Positions 1-8,319 of a DNA stretch of 64,000 nt are shown piece by piece. The stretch comes from Duganella levis (GTDB lineage Bacteria; Pseudomonadota; Gammaproteobacteria; Burkholderiales; Burkholderiaceae_D), in the NCBI RefSeq assembly GCF_009857605.1, contig NZ_WWCT01000005.1, forward strand, positions 124,001-188,000, in the 5' to 3' direction. Position numbers and translations under genes: made by a program. The notes beneath the pieces are model-generated. The model worked only from the letters and a program-made list of their open reading frames with translations. It ran no database searches and was not told the DNA's origin. Position 1 is the first letter of the stretch. Every line of letters starts with the position of its first letter.

Positions 1-1
1 T

Positions 2-529
2 CTGCGCTGCTTGGCGCTGATGCAACACCATGGTGCGCCGACGCGTCTGCTGGACTTCACAAAATCCCCGTTTGTTGCTGCATTCTTTGCGCTGGAGCAG
101 TCCAGCCGTGATGCAGCAGTCTACGCGCTCGATACGCCTCGCTTGTGGAGCGCGACGCCAATCGGGCAACCCGATATGACGCGTGACCACATCGATCCGC
201 GCACGCCGGGCAACTTCGCGGGCCTGTTCCTACCCAACACCAACAATGTGGTGTGGGTCGGCGAACCCACAGATATGGATCGACGCTTGGTTGCGCAGTC
301 GGGCACGCTGGTTGTTCCGGGCATGTTGGACAAGCCGCTCGACGAAATCCTGCAGCATTACGATGAAAGCAGGTCCTCGCTTAAAAAGATTGTGTTGCCA
401 CATGCGATGAGAGCGGAATCCATGAAAGCCCTATACCGCATGAACATCACCAACGCCACCTTGTTTCCTGACCTCGACGGTTTGGCACGTTCGATCGGCA
501 TGGAGTTGGAAATGGTATGGCCGGTGTGA
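2..529 (+). CDS. FRG-domain protein, 3' part only
   Basis: The frame is open from the left edge, so the true start lies outside the window. The visible 175 or so residues begin with the FRG-domain signature (QHHGAPTRLLDFTKSPFVAA, then FFALE). FRG domains are named for a conserved F/RG motif and occur in proteins of unknown biochemical activity that are common in phage-defence and genomic-island settings. No signal peptide or membrane segment is visible in this part. The gene is followed by an AT-richer gene-free stretch with short repeats, consistent with an island edge. The domain call is confident. A defence role is only inference from the usual context of the family. Confidence 0.8.
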   Translation: MRCLALMQHHGAPTRLLDFTKSPFVAAFFALEQSSRDAAVYALDTPRLWSATPIGQPDMTRDHIDPRTPGNFAGLFLPNTNNVVWVGEPTDMDRRLVAQSGTLVVPGMLDKPLDEILQHYDESRSSLKKIVLPHAMRAESMKALYRMNITNATLFPDLDGLARSIGMELEMVWPV

Positions 530-710
530 TAATGCGGCTGTCCCCACCGTGAATCAGTTGGGCCGCATCATATCCCCTGCGGCTGCCCGCTCTCAGAAGA
601 AGTTACCTCCAAAGCATGCTCCTTTTGCATCCTATCGCTCTCTTCCGACGCTGAGGAGAACCTCAGTGAGACTTCATCGACGTTACGTCCCATCAACTTT
701 TACTTTCCGG

Positions 711-849
711 TTGTTCAAGTTAATATTCCTCAGTGTGATGGCAAAGCTTGAGGATTTTCAGACTTGTTCAAGTTAATAGGGCGAACTGTTGAAATTCAAA
801 TTTCGCTAACTCCATGATTTGACTGATAGGCCGTTCAAGGTAATATTCC
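711..849 (+). repeat. Three short direct repeats, core GTTCAAGTTAATA
   Basis: Copies begin at 713 (GTTCAAGTTAATATTCC), 766 (GTTCAAGTTAATA) and 833 (GTTCAAGGTAATATTCC). The first two share 15 bases including the preceding TT. The third differs by one base in the core but shares the ATATTCC tail with the first. Spacings are 53 and 67 bp. Ordered same-orientation repeats next to an island-type gene resemble recombinase or transposase binding sites at an element end. No integrase gene is visible to confirm this. Confidence 0.55.
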
Positions 850-897
850 CGGCTGCCAACGAGCAAGCTTCGGGGGCTTGTGCAGAAATACGGAAGG

Positions 898-930
898 AGC
901 CGAACAGCGCGGTGGCGTCGGCTTCTGGGG
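898..930 (+). terminator. Possible rho-independent terminator
   Basis: AGCCGA (898-903) pairs with TCGGCT (918-923), and a run of five T follows in GGGGCTTTTTGT. The loop is 14 nt and can form a small inner CGC/GCG stem. It would stop rightward transcription from the island side before the convergent SDR gene. Confidence 0.4.
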
Positions 931-993
931 CTTTTTGTCAGCACAGAGATGCAAGCGTCGCAACGGGTGCATCTCCTGAGTTTGCTGACGCGA

Positions 994-1767
994 TTAGTTG
1001 CGGCCAGCCATCACGCCGCCATCGACGTCCCAGTTGGCGCCGGTGACCCAGCCAGCTTTGTCCGACAGCAGGAAAACCACCACCTCAGCCACATCTTGCG
1101 GCGTGCCGACCCGGCCGATCGGGTGGAAGCTGTTAAAGCCTTGCAACGCGTCGTGCACTTCCGCCTTCGGGATAAAGCCCTCGTAAATCGGCGTTTGCAC
1201 CACGGCCGGCGACACGGCGTTGACGCGGATATGCTTGGACGCCAGCTCCATGGCCGCGTGCTGTGTCAGCGAATGCAAGCCCGCCTTGGCCATCGAATAA
1301 GCGGAGGAAGGCGTCGCAGCGATCGCTTGCTTGGCCCACATCGAGCCGATATTGACGATCGCGCCCGGCTTGTTGCTGGCGACCAGATTAGCCGCCACTT
1401 TCTGCGTGATGAAGAACGCCGCCTTGTTCAGCTGCATGTACATGTCATAGTCGGCCTCGGCGTGTTCCAAGAACGGTTTCGGGAAGAACACACCCGCTGC
1501 GTTGACCAGCAGGTCGATATCCGCGTGCTGCTCATCGATGGCCTTGAGTAATTGCTGCAGACCTGCTTCGCTCGACAGGTCGGCAGTCAGTGCCCATACC
1601 TGCCCCAGCGCAGCCAGCTCCGCACGGGCGTCTTCCGTTTTTTGCGGCCGGTTGCCCACGATAACCGCACTGCCGCCTTCTTTCAGCACGCTACGTGCCG
1701 ACTCGAAACCCATGCCGCTGGTACCACCGACCACCAACAACTTCTTGCCCTTGAATTGATTGCTCAT
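994..1767 (-). CDS. SDR-family NAD(P)-dependent oxidoreductase
   Basis: A 257-residue classical short-chain dehydrogenase/reductase, the usual length for the family. The Rossmann glycine motif GGTSGMG is at 14-20, NAAG at 89-92, the catalytic Ser in NIGSMW at 142, and the catalytic YSMAK at 157-161. The C-terminal [13 protein letters not shown] matches the end of the family. It is cytosolic and probably reduces or oxidises a small alcohol or ketone; the substrate cannot be read from the sequence. The start ATG follows AAAAGGAAAAAG. It diverges from a LysR gene across 115 bp, the usual arrangement of a LysR regulator and its target. Confidence 0.9.
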   Translation of the reverse strand: MSNQFKGKKLLVVGGTSGMGFESARSVLKEGGSAVIVGNRPQKTEDARAELAALGQVWALTADLSSEAGLQQLLKAIDEQHADIDLLVNAAGVFFPKPFLEHAEADYDMYMQLNKAAFFITQKVAANLVASNKPGAIVNIGSMWAKQAIAATPSSAYSMAKAGLHSLTQHAAMELASKHIRVNAVSPAVVQTPIYEGFIPKAEVHDALQGFNSFHPIGRVGTPQDVAEVVVFLLSDKAGWVTGANWDVDGGVMAGRN

Positions 1768-1770
1768 TAC

Positions 1771-1876
1771 TTTTTCCTTTTAATGAAAACTTCGTGGATT
1801 GGATGAACTGAAGTTTGGGCGTGCGGCGGCTAAATAACAAACCAGATAAAATGTTCCTCATTAAAAGAAAAACTTT
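1771..1876. promoter_or_regulatory. Divergent control region with mirrored leaders and LysR-type box
   Basis: The leader of the SDR gene (TCATTAAAAGGAAAAA read on the minus strand, 1771-1786) is almost the mirror of the leader of the LysR gene (TCATTAAAAGAAAAAC, 1858-1873). At 1864-1876 lies the dyad AAAGAAAAACTTT, a T-N11-A LysR-type box ending 6 bp before the LysR ATG. The same 11-base core occurs before another LysR gene at 29384. Binding by the local LysR protein is inferred. Confidence 0.45.
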
Positions 1877-1882
1877 ATATTG

Positions 1883-2806
1883 ATGAAGATCCCGGTCCAT
1901 CTCAACGCTCTACGCGCCTTCGAAGCCAGCGCGCGTCACCAAAGTTTTTCCGCTGCGGCGGCCGAATTGAACGTGACGCCGGCGGCGGTCGGCCAACTGG
2001 TGCGGACGCTGGAGGATTGGCTGGGGACGCCGCTGTTTCACCGCACTGCCGGCGGACGCGCGCGACTGACCCCAACCGAGGCGGCAGAGCGCGCGCTGCC
2101 TGATATCCGTGCCGGATTAGACCGGCTTGGATTGGGACTTGAGCGGCTGCGGGAAGGCTCGCTGAACGGCGTGCTGACCGTCACCGTTAGTCCTGCCTTT
2201 GCCGCCAAGTGGCTGTTGCCGCGTATCGACCGTTTCCAGACGGCCTGCCCGGATACCGACGTGCGGCTGGACACTAATCTCAAAGCAGTAGATTTTCTAT
2301 CGCAGCGCATCGACATCGGCGTGCGCTATGGCATGGGTAGCTGGCCGGGCCTCACGGCTGAAAAACTGATGGACGAAGAGGTGTATCCGGTCTGCTCACC
2401 AGAACTGCTGCGCAAGACCGGCAGCCTGAAAAATCCGGCTGACCTGGCGCACGAAACCCTGATCCATGACCTGTCCATGGATGGCCACGCGGAGTTCCCG
2501 ACCTGGGCCGCATGGCTGCACAAGGCCGGGGTCGCGAATCCAAGCGGCTCGCGAGGAATGAAGATCAACAATTCTGCGGCGGTTCTGCAGGCCGCTGCCG
2601 AAGGGCACGGGATCGCACTCGCGCGCAGCATCATGGCGCGCGATGACCTGCTCTCCGGCCGGCTGGTGCGGCTGTTCGGCGAGATCAGTTTCGCCTCGCC
2701 TCTGGCCTATTACGTCGTGTATCGCGCCGACTGTTCCGGCTTGCCCAGAGTTCGCACTTTCCGCGACTGGCTAATGCAGGAAGCGCAAAGCGACCTCCGT
2801 GCATAA
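1883..2806 (+). CDS. LysR-family regulator (GcvA type), divergent from SDR gene
   Basis: A 307-residue LysR-type transcriptional regulator. The N-terminal winged helix-turn-helix spans about residues 5-65 (LRAFEASARHQSFSAAAAEL, then VTPAAVGQLVRTLEDWLGTPLF), followed by a periplasmic-binding-protein-like effector domain. The phrase PAFAAKWLLPRIDRF is typical of the GcvA-like subgroup. The ATG at 1883 is preferred to the TTG one codon earlier. It probably controls the divergent SDR gene and itself through the A-rich dyad directly upstream. The effector is unknown. Confidence 0.88.
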   Translation: MKIPVHLNALRAFEASARHQSFSAAAAELNVTPAAVGQLVRTLEDWLGTPLFHRTAGGRARLTPTEAAERALPDIRAGLDRLGLGLERLREGSLNGVLTVTVSPAFAAKWLLPRIDRFQTACPDTDVRLDTNLKAVDFLSQRIDIGVRYGMGSWPGLTAEKLMDEEVYPVCSPELLRKTGSLKNPADLAHETLIHDLSMDGHAEFPTWAAWLHKAGVANPSGSRGMKINNSAAVLQAAAEGHGIALARSIMARDDLLSGRLVRLFGEISFASPLAYYVVYRADCSGLPRVRTFRDWLMQEAQSDLRA

Positions 2807-2868
2807 GGCCAATGTATACTGTGGTTCCATATATTTACAGTGATCAGGTCACCTCTGAGAGATCCGCT

Positions 2869-4698
2869 ATGCTCGATAATCCTGCCGCCCTCGCCGCGAA
2901 GCCACCTCACCCTAGCGCGCTGCTCGAACAGCTGGTGGAGCAGCGTACCGCCGAATTAAGCCAGGCTTTGGCCGCCGTGGAGGCGCAGAAGCAGGAACTG
3001 GAAAGCGCGCTACGGCAAAAAGAGGAAGTCCAGAGCCAGCTCAAAGACGAACTGAAAGACGCCCAGCTGCTGCATAACATCAGCGCCATGCTGGTCGATG
3101 AGAACTCGGTCGGCGAGCTGTATCAAAAACTGGTCGATGCCGCCACCTTGGTGATGCGCTCCGATTTCGGCAGCATGCAGCGCTTCGACGAGGAAACAGG
3201 CAAGCTGCAATTGATCGCGCACCGCGGCCTCGATCAGCCAGCGGTGGAGTTCTGGCAATGGGTCCACGCTGGCCGCGCCACCACCTGCGGCAAGGCGCTT
3301 CAACTGGGCCAGCGCGTGGTGGTGCCGGATTTCGAAGTGTGCGAATTTATCGAAGGCAGTGCCGATCTGATCGCCTTCCAACAAGCAGGCGTCCGCTCCG
3401 CGCAATCGACGCCACTGCTGACCCGCAACGGCCGCCTGGTAGGAATGATTACCACCCACTGGACGCGCGTCTGCCAGCCGCGCGAACGCGACCTGCAACT
3501 GCTGGATATTATCGCCCGCCAGGCGGCCGACCTGATTGAACGCAACGCCTCCGCCGAAGCGCTGCGCTTGCAGTCGCAGCGCCTGATTGAGGCCGACCGC
3601 TACAAGGATGAATTTCTGGCCACGCTGGCGCACGAACTGCGCAATCCGCTGGCGCCGATCCAGAACGGCCTGGCTCTGCTCAAAATCGGCAAGTCCGAGC
3701 AGGTGCCGCGCGTGCTGCCGATGATGGAGCGCCAGCTGGGGCACATGGTGCGCCTGATCGATGATTTGCTGGATGTGTCGCGTGTCAGCCGTGGCATGAT
3801 TACGCTGAAGCGCGATCGTGTCACCCTGAAAACCATCGTCGACAGCGCGGTCGAAACCAGCCGGCCGATGATCAACGCCGCCCAGCATAAATTCACCGTC
3901 ACCATTCCCGGAGACAACGTCTGGCTGCATGTGGACCTGACGCGGGTGGCGCAGATCATCAGCAATCTGCTGAATAACGCCGCCAAGTACACGCCGTCCG
4001 GCGGCGAGATTGAACTGGTCGCCGAAGTGACCGGCTCGACCGTGTTGGTCAAAGTCAGCGATACCGGCATCGGCATCGCGCAGACCATGCTGCCCAAGAT
4101 TTTTGAGTTATTCACCCAGGTGGACGGCACGGCCGAGAACGCCCAGGGCGGTTTAGGAGTAGGACTGGCACTGGCCAAGCGCCTGGCGGAAATGCACGAT
4201 GGCAGCATTGAAGTCACCAGCCCGGGCGACAAAGGCGGATCGGTGTTTACCTTGTCCCTGCCGGTAGACCACGCCGTCGCACTGGACCGCAATCCAGACC
4301 AGCACCCTGCGTCCCACCCGGTGGGCAACGCGCTGCGCGTGCTGATTATTGATGACAATGTCGATGCCGCCGAAACGCTGGCACTCGTCCTTGGCGTCCT
4401 GGGTCACACCACCAGCGTGGTGGTGGATGCCCGCAAGGCGCTGGCGGCAGCGCTGGAATTCGAGCCGGATGTGGTGTTCCTGGACCTGGGCATGCCTCAC
4501 CTGAACGGATTCGACCTGGCCCGGCAAATGCGCGGTGAAGCGGCGCTGAACCGCACCTATCTCGCCGCATTGAGCGGCTGGGGATCGGAAGACGACCGCG
4601 CGCGAAGCCTGGAGGCCGGCGTCGACCGCCATCTCACCAAGCCGGTCAAACTGAACGAAGTCGAGGAGATGCTGGCGCAGCTGGTGCAACGACGCTAA
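2869..4698 (+). CDS. GAF hybrid sensor histidine kinase with C-terminal receiver
   Basis: A 609-residue cytosolic hybrid kinase with no membrane segment. Order: coiled coil (about 17-68), GAF sensor (about 70-225), HisKA with phospho-acceptor His255 in LATLAHELRNPL, HATPase_c (N-box NLLNNAAKYTPSGG near 366-379, G1 DTGIGIA near 398, G2 GGLGVGLALAKR near 427), and a receiver domain with acidic D495/D496, phospho-acceptor D539 in FLDLGMP and a TKP lysine near its end. The start ATG at 2869 follows GAGAG and gives the normal domain layout; an in-frame ATG at 2812 would add 19 residues. No output regulator is adjacent, so it probably passes phosphate to an unlinked partner. The signal is unknown. 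Confidence 0.88.
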   Translation: MLDNPAALAAKPPHPSALLEQLVEQRTAELSQALAAVEAQKQELESALRQKEEVQSQLKDELKDAQLLHNISAMLVDENSVGELYQKLVDAATLVMRSDFGSMQRFDEETGKLQLIAHRGLDQPAVEFWQWVHAGRATTCGKALQLGQRVVVPDFEVCEFIEGSADLIAFQQAGVRSAQSTPLLTRNGRLVGMITTHWTRVCQPRERDLQLLDIIARQAADLIERNASAEALRLQSQRLIEADRYKDEFLATLAHELRNPLAPIQNGLALLKIGKSEQVPRVLPMMERQLGHMVRLIDDLLDVSRVSRGMITLKRDRVTLKTIVDSAVETSRPMINAAQHKFTVTIPGDNVWLHVDLTRVAQIISNLLNNAAKYTPSGGEIELVAEVTGSTVLVKVSDTGIGIAQTMLPKIFELFTQVDGTAENAQGGLGVGLALAKRLAEMHDGSIEVTSPGDKGGSVFTLSLPVDHAVALDRNPDQHPASHPVGNALRVLIIDDNVDAAETLALVLGVLGHTTSVVVDARKALAAALEFEPDVVFLDLGMPHLNGFDLARQMRGEAALNRTYLAALSGWGSEDDRARSLEAGVDRHLTKPVKLNEVEEMLAQLVQRR

Positions 4699-4803
4699 AC
4701 GCAAGGCCAGAAAAAATTTATTCTCCGCGTGTCGATTTCTTGCGGCATGATTCGTCGTCAGATGGAGGGACCATTGTCCCGCAACTTTCTACGAGGAGAC
4801 GTC

Positions 4804-5199
4804 ATGAAACAAGAGATCATCTTCAACCTGCCGGTCAAGAACCTGGACAAGTCCAAGGCCTTCTTTACCGCGCTCGGCTTCAGCACCAATCCGAAATACA
4901 GCAACGAGCAAGCAGCTTTCATGGACGTCGTCGGCGGCGTGCACATCATGCTGATGACCGAGGGCTTTTTCCAGTCCCTGATCAACAAGCCGGTGGTCAA
5001 CGCCGCCGAGGGCAACGAAGTCATCATCTGCCTGATGTGCGACAGCCGCGAGGAAGTCGACAGCCTGATCGCCAAAGCCACCGCCGGCGGCGCCCGCATT
5101 CCCCATCCGCCGGAAGACCACGGCTTCATGTATGACCAGGGCTTTGAAGACCTCGACGGCCACCTGTGGAACCTGGTCTGGACCGCGCCGCAGGACTGA
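4804..5199 (+). CDS. VOC-superfamily (glyoxalase/bleomycin-resistance fold) protein
   Basis: A 131-residue single-domain protein of the vicinal oxygen chelate superfamily. It opens with IIFNLPVKNLDKSKAFFTAL and ends with QGFEDLDGHLWNLVW, both typical of the PhnB/YaeR-like subgroup. The ATG at 4804 follows CGAGGAGACGTC, a strong ribosome-binding site. The frame stays open 25 codons upstream, but that part lacks support. The biochemical role cannot be assigned; members include dioxygenases, isomerases and drug-binding proteins. Its stop codon directly abuts the stop of the convergent chemotaxis gene (5199/5200). Confidence 0.88.
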   Translation: MKQEIIFNLPVKNLDKSKAFFTALGFSTNPKYSNEQAAFMDVVGGVHIMLMTEGFFQSLINKPVVNAAEGNEVIICLMCDSREEVDSLIAKATAGGARIPHPPEDHGFMYDQGFEDLDGHLWNLVWTAPQD

Positions 5200-6816
5200 T
5201 TACGCGTGGGCCAGCAGCGGACGGCTAACCGGGCGGGATGCGCCGCCGCGTGGGGCGGCGCTGCGTTGAACACCACCACCGTCCAGCTTGAACGCGGCCA
5301 CCGATTCGGACAGGCGCGCAGCCTGCTCCGACAGCGACGCCGACGCGGCCGCCGCTTCTTCCACCAGCGCGGCATTCTGCTGCGTGGTCGCATCCAGCGT
5401 GGCGACCGCCTGGTTGATCTGGCTGATGCCCAGTTCCTGCTCGTGGCCGGCGGCGCTGATTTCCACCATGATGCCGGTGACGCGCTCGATGCTGGCGACG
5501 ATCTCGCCCATGGTGGAACCGGCTTCGCGCACTTGCGACACGCCGCCATCCACCTGCGTGACCGAGGCGCCGATCAGCGCCTTGATGTCCTTGGCCGCGT
5601 CGGCGCTGCGATGCGCCAGGCTGCGCACTTCGGACGCTACCACCGCAAAGCCGCGGCCCTGTTCGCCGGCACGGGCCGCTTCCACCGCCGCGTTCAATGC
5701 CAGGATATTGGTCTGGAAGGCGATGCCGTCGATCACGCCGATGATGTCGGCAATCCGGGTCGAGGCGGCGCGGATCGATTCCATGGTGTTGATGACATTG
5801 CCCACCACTTCACCGCCACGCGCTGCTATCCGCGACGCTTCCTGCGCCAGTTCGTTGGACTGGCGGGCGTTCTCGGAATTCTGGCGCACGGTGGAAGTCA
5901 GTTCTTCCAGCGAGGATGCGGTTTCTTCCAGGCTGGCGGCCTGTTCTTCGGTGCGGCCCGACAGATCGAGGTTGCCGGTGGCGATTTCAGCGGTGGCGGT
6001 GGCGATGCTGGCCGCGCCGTTGCGCACCGACAGCACGGTGGCTGCCAGCTTGCTCTGCATCCCTTCCAGCGCGCGCATCAGTTCGGTCATCTCGTCATTA
6101 CCGCGCACGTCGATGCGGTTGGACAGGTCGCCGTCGGCCATGCGCGCAAAGTGCGTCACCGATTCGCGGATCGGCACCAGGATCGAGCGCAGCAGCGACA
6201 CCGCCGCCGCCAGCATCAGCACCAGGCCGCCGACAATCGCGCCGCCGGTCAGCCAGCGCTGGGTGGAATACAGCGCCTGGCTGGCGTCATATTGCCTGGT
6301 GTTGGATTTGCTCTGGAATTCGCTCAGCGCCTGCGCGCTCTCGGACAGTTTGGCAAACAGCGGCTGCATCACCGTCATGGTGATTTTGTCGGCCAACACG
6401 GTATCCTTGGCGTTGAGCGCGCGCACCAGCGGCATGAAGCCCTGGTCGGCAAACGCCTTGCGGTCCTTGTCCATCTGGTCGGACAGGCGCTTCTCTTCAT
6501 CGTTCTGTGGCAGCGCCAAGTAGCGTGCCCAAGCTTTGTCGGACGCCGTCATAAAGCTTTCAGCGCGGGCCAGCGTTTTGCCCGAGTCCGGCAGTTCCGG
6601 ATGCATGGTCACGCGGTCCAGCGCCAGGCGTGAACGGGCCAGGGCCAGTTGCGATTCGCCGATGGCAATGGCCGACGGCATGGTGTTGTCGTTGGCGTCC
6701 TGCAGGCTGAGGTTGACTTTCTGCATGCCATACAGGCCGCTGAGACCGGTGATCACAATCAACAGCCCCAACAGGGCCATGGTTGCGATGAGTCGGAATT
6801 TGATGGTGACTTTCAT
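5200..6816 (-). CDS. Methyl-accepting chemotaxis protein (Tar/Tsr-like)
   Basis: A 538-residue transmembrane chemoreceptor. There is one TM helix at about residues 8-30 (LIATMALLGLLIVITGLSGL), a four-helix-bundle periplasmic sensor to about 190, a second TM helix at about 190-212 (GGAIVGGLVLMLAAAVSLL), a HAMP domain, and a long cytoplasmic coiled-coil hairpin. The signalling tip shows the invariant sequence around EIADIIGVIDGIAFQTNILALNAAVEAARAGEQGRGFAVVA. The C-terminus lacks the NWETF CheR-tethering pentapeptide of enteric receptors. No chemotaxis or flagellar gene is nearby, so it is an orphan receptor reporting to an unlinked CheA/CheW array. The ligand is unknown. Confidence 0.94.
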   Translation of the reverse strand: MKVTIKFRLIATMALLGLLIVITGLSGLYGMQKVNLSLQDANDNTMPSAIAIGESQLALARSRLALDRVTMHPELPDSGKTLARAESFMTASDKAWARYLALPQNDEEKRLSDQMDKDRKAFADQGFMPLVRALNAKDTVLADKITMTVMQPLFAKLSESAQALSEFQSKSNTRQYDASQALYSTQRWLTGGAIVGGLVLMLAAAVSLLRSILVPIRESVTHFARMADGDLSNRIDVRGNDEMTELMRALEGMQSKLAATVLSVRNGAASIATATAEIATGNLDLSGRTEEQAASLEETASSLEELTSTVRQNSENARQSNELAQEASRIAARGGEVVGNVINTMESIRAASTRIADIIGVIDGIAFQTNILALNAAVEAARAGEQGRGFAVVASEVRSLAHRSADAAKDIKALIGASVTQVDGGVSQVREAGSTMGEIVASIERVTGIMVEISAAGHEQELGISQINQAVATLDATTQQNAALVEEAAAASASLSEQAARLSESVAAFKLDGGGVQRSAAPRGGASRPVSRPLLAHA

Positions 6817-7070
6817 GATAACGCTCCATACCTATGCCAACTGTAACCGCGTTGTGGGGAGTGAGCGAAGGCGCTGGACTCGGGCGGACAGGACGGCAGC
6901 GTAGTGGCTGCGTTAGAGGAGAGGAAACGAGGATCTGGTTTCGACAGCGGCGGATGAATTTCCGTATGGAATTAATTCTACGCCTGTTGCGTGACAATTG
7001 GAAAGAATTTCTTAACTTGCAATTTGCATGTGCCGGCGGGCGTCACCAGGACGCCACACCGGCTGCAATG

Positions 7071-8192
7071 CTAGGCGCCCGGCGCCTTGCGGTAACGCAT
7101 CGGATTAAAGCCGGCATAGGCCGCTTCCGTGAGCGCGCTGGCCAGCAGGCCCAGCTTGCGATGGTCGTAGCTGCTGTTGTTGAACACCACCACGTTGACG
7201 TCGTCGGCCAGCACGCGCCGCGCCACCAGGCGGAAGCCGCCATTCGAGCCGTCTTCCCATGCGCACTCGCGCGGCTGGCCGGCGATGCCCGCCAGTTGCG
7301 TGCGGCCGCCCAGCGCGTAGTGCTGCTCCTGCCGGTTGACGCGCAACAGCGTGGCGCGCGAGGCCGGCGTCAGGATGCTGCCGCCCAGCACGCCGTTCAT
7401 CAGGAACAGCATGTCGGTGGCGCTGCTGTAGAAGCCGCCGGCCATGGCCATGTAATCCGGCACCGGACTGACATTGCGGGTCCACGGCGGCGTTTGCGTG
7501 GCCGGCGTGTAGGCCAACGCCATGCCGGCCACCTTGTCCGAGTCGCCGCTGAAGATGCCGCTGTTGTGCAGCTGGAGCGGCGCCAGCAGCCACGCCGACA
7601 CGCACTCGCGGTACGACTGGCCGCTGACGTGTTCAACGATCGCCTTGACGATCAGCCAGTTGGAATGCGAATAGTCCCACTCGCTGCCGGGCTTGAAGCG
7701 CAGCTCACCGCTGGCGTAGCGGCGCACCGCCTCCATCTGCTCCAGCGGCTGGTCGCGCATTTCCGGATGCGCCTTGCGCGCCTCCAGAATCTCGTTCGGC
7801 ACACCGCTGGTATGGCTCATCAGATGGCGCAGCGTGAGACGGGCGCCGGTGTCGGCGCGGTAGTCCGGCAGGTAGCGCGTGATCGGCTCGTCCAGCGCCA
7901 GCTTGCCCATGTCGACCAGCTTCATCACCACCATGGCGGCCACCCATTTCGACACCGAGCCGGTTTCAAAGCGCGTATTCAGCGCCATCGGCGTGTTAGT
8001 CTGGGGATTGGCGCTGCCGACGGCGTTGGTGTACCACACCTCCGGCCCCAGGCTGACCGCCACCGTGCCGTTGAAGTCGTAGTAATCGGCCAGGACCGCG
8101 TCATAACGCGCTCCCTGGTCCGAGGCAAAAGCAGGCACCACACGGCCAAGGGCCACCGCCCCGGCCAAGGCAAGACATTGACGACGATCCAC
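7071..8192 (-). CDS. Secreted serine hydrolase, class C beta-lactamase fold
   Basis: A 373-residue protein of the beta-lactamase/DD-peptidase family that includes AmpC and EstB-type esterases. The nucleophile motif SxxK is at 79-82 (TGSVSKW). The second motif is Y-S-H in DYSHSNW rather than the usual Y-x-N, with an Asn two residues later. The GTG start at 8192 is chosen because AAGGAG lies 9 bases upstream and the product then begins with a twin-arginine-like signal (DRRQCLALAGAVALGRVVPAFA). The frame continues 21 codons further without support. It is periplasmic and may cleave esters, amides or cell-wall peptides. It is divergent from the propeller kinase. Confidence 0.85.
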   Translation of the reverse strand: MDRRQCLALAGAVALGRVVPAFASDQGARYDAVLADYYDFNGTVAVSLGPEVWYTNAVGSANPQTNTPMALNTRFETGSVSKWVAAMVVMKLVDMGKLALDEPITRYLPDYRADTGARLTLRHLMSHTSGVPNEILEARKAHPEMRDQPLEQMEAVRRYASGELRFKPGSEWDYSHSNWLIVKAIVEHVSGQSYRECVSAWLLAPLQLHNSGIFSGDSDKVAGMALAYTPATQTPPWTRNVSPVPDYMAMAGGFYSSATDMLFLMNGVLGGSILTPASRATLLRVNRQEQHYALGGRTQLAGIAGQPRECAWEDGSNGGFRLVARRVLADDVNVVVFNNSSYDHRKLGLLASALTEAAYAGFNPMRYRKAPGA

Positions 8193-8319
8193 AGCAAGCT
8201 TCTCCTTAAAATCGATCGCAGCAGCGTACCACAGGTAGTAGCCAGTCCCGGCCAAAAGATAGGGCCGCCGTAGTAGGCTATCAACTTAGAATACACATTT
8301 TGCCAGCAGGGATATTCCG

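Larger units (their letters stand above)
530..993. other. Gene-free stretch with AT-rich repeats, possible island boundary
   Basis: No convincing gene is present: the short open frames here have no ribosome-binding site and low-complexity translations. The part from about 600 to 850 is visibly richer in A+T than the genes on either side. It carries three direct repeats (711, 764, 831; listed separately). Near its right end is a terminator-like hairpin (898-930). Confidence 0.6.

Noticed and set aside
711..849. CRISPR array
   Set aside because: Only three imperfect short repeats at unequal spacings (53 and 67 bp) and no cas genes.
549..1046. Two 75-codon open frames in the AT-rich stretch
   Set aside because: No ribosome-binding sites, unusual composition and no family resemblance; one runs into the SDR gene on the other strand.
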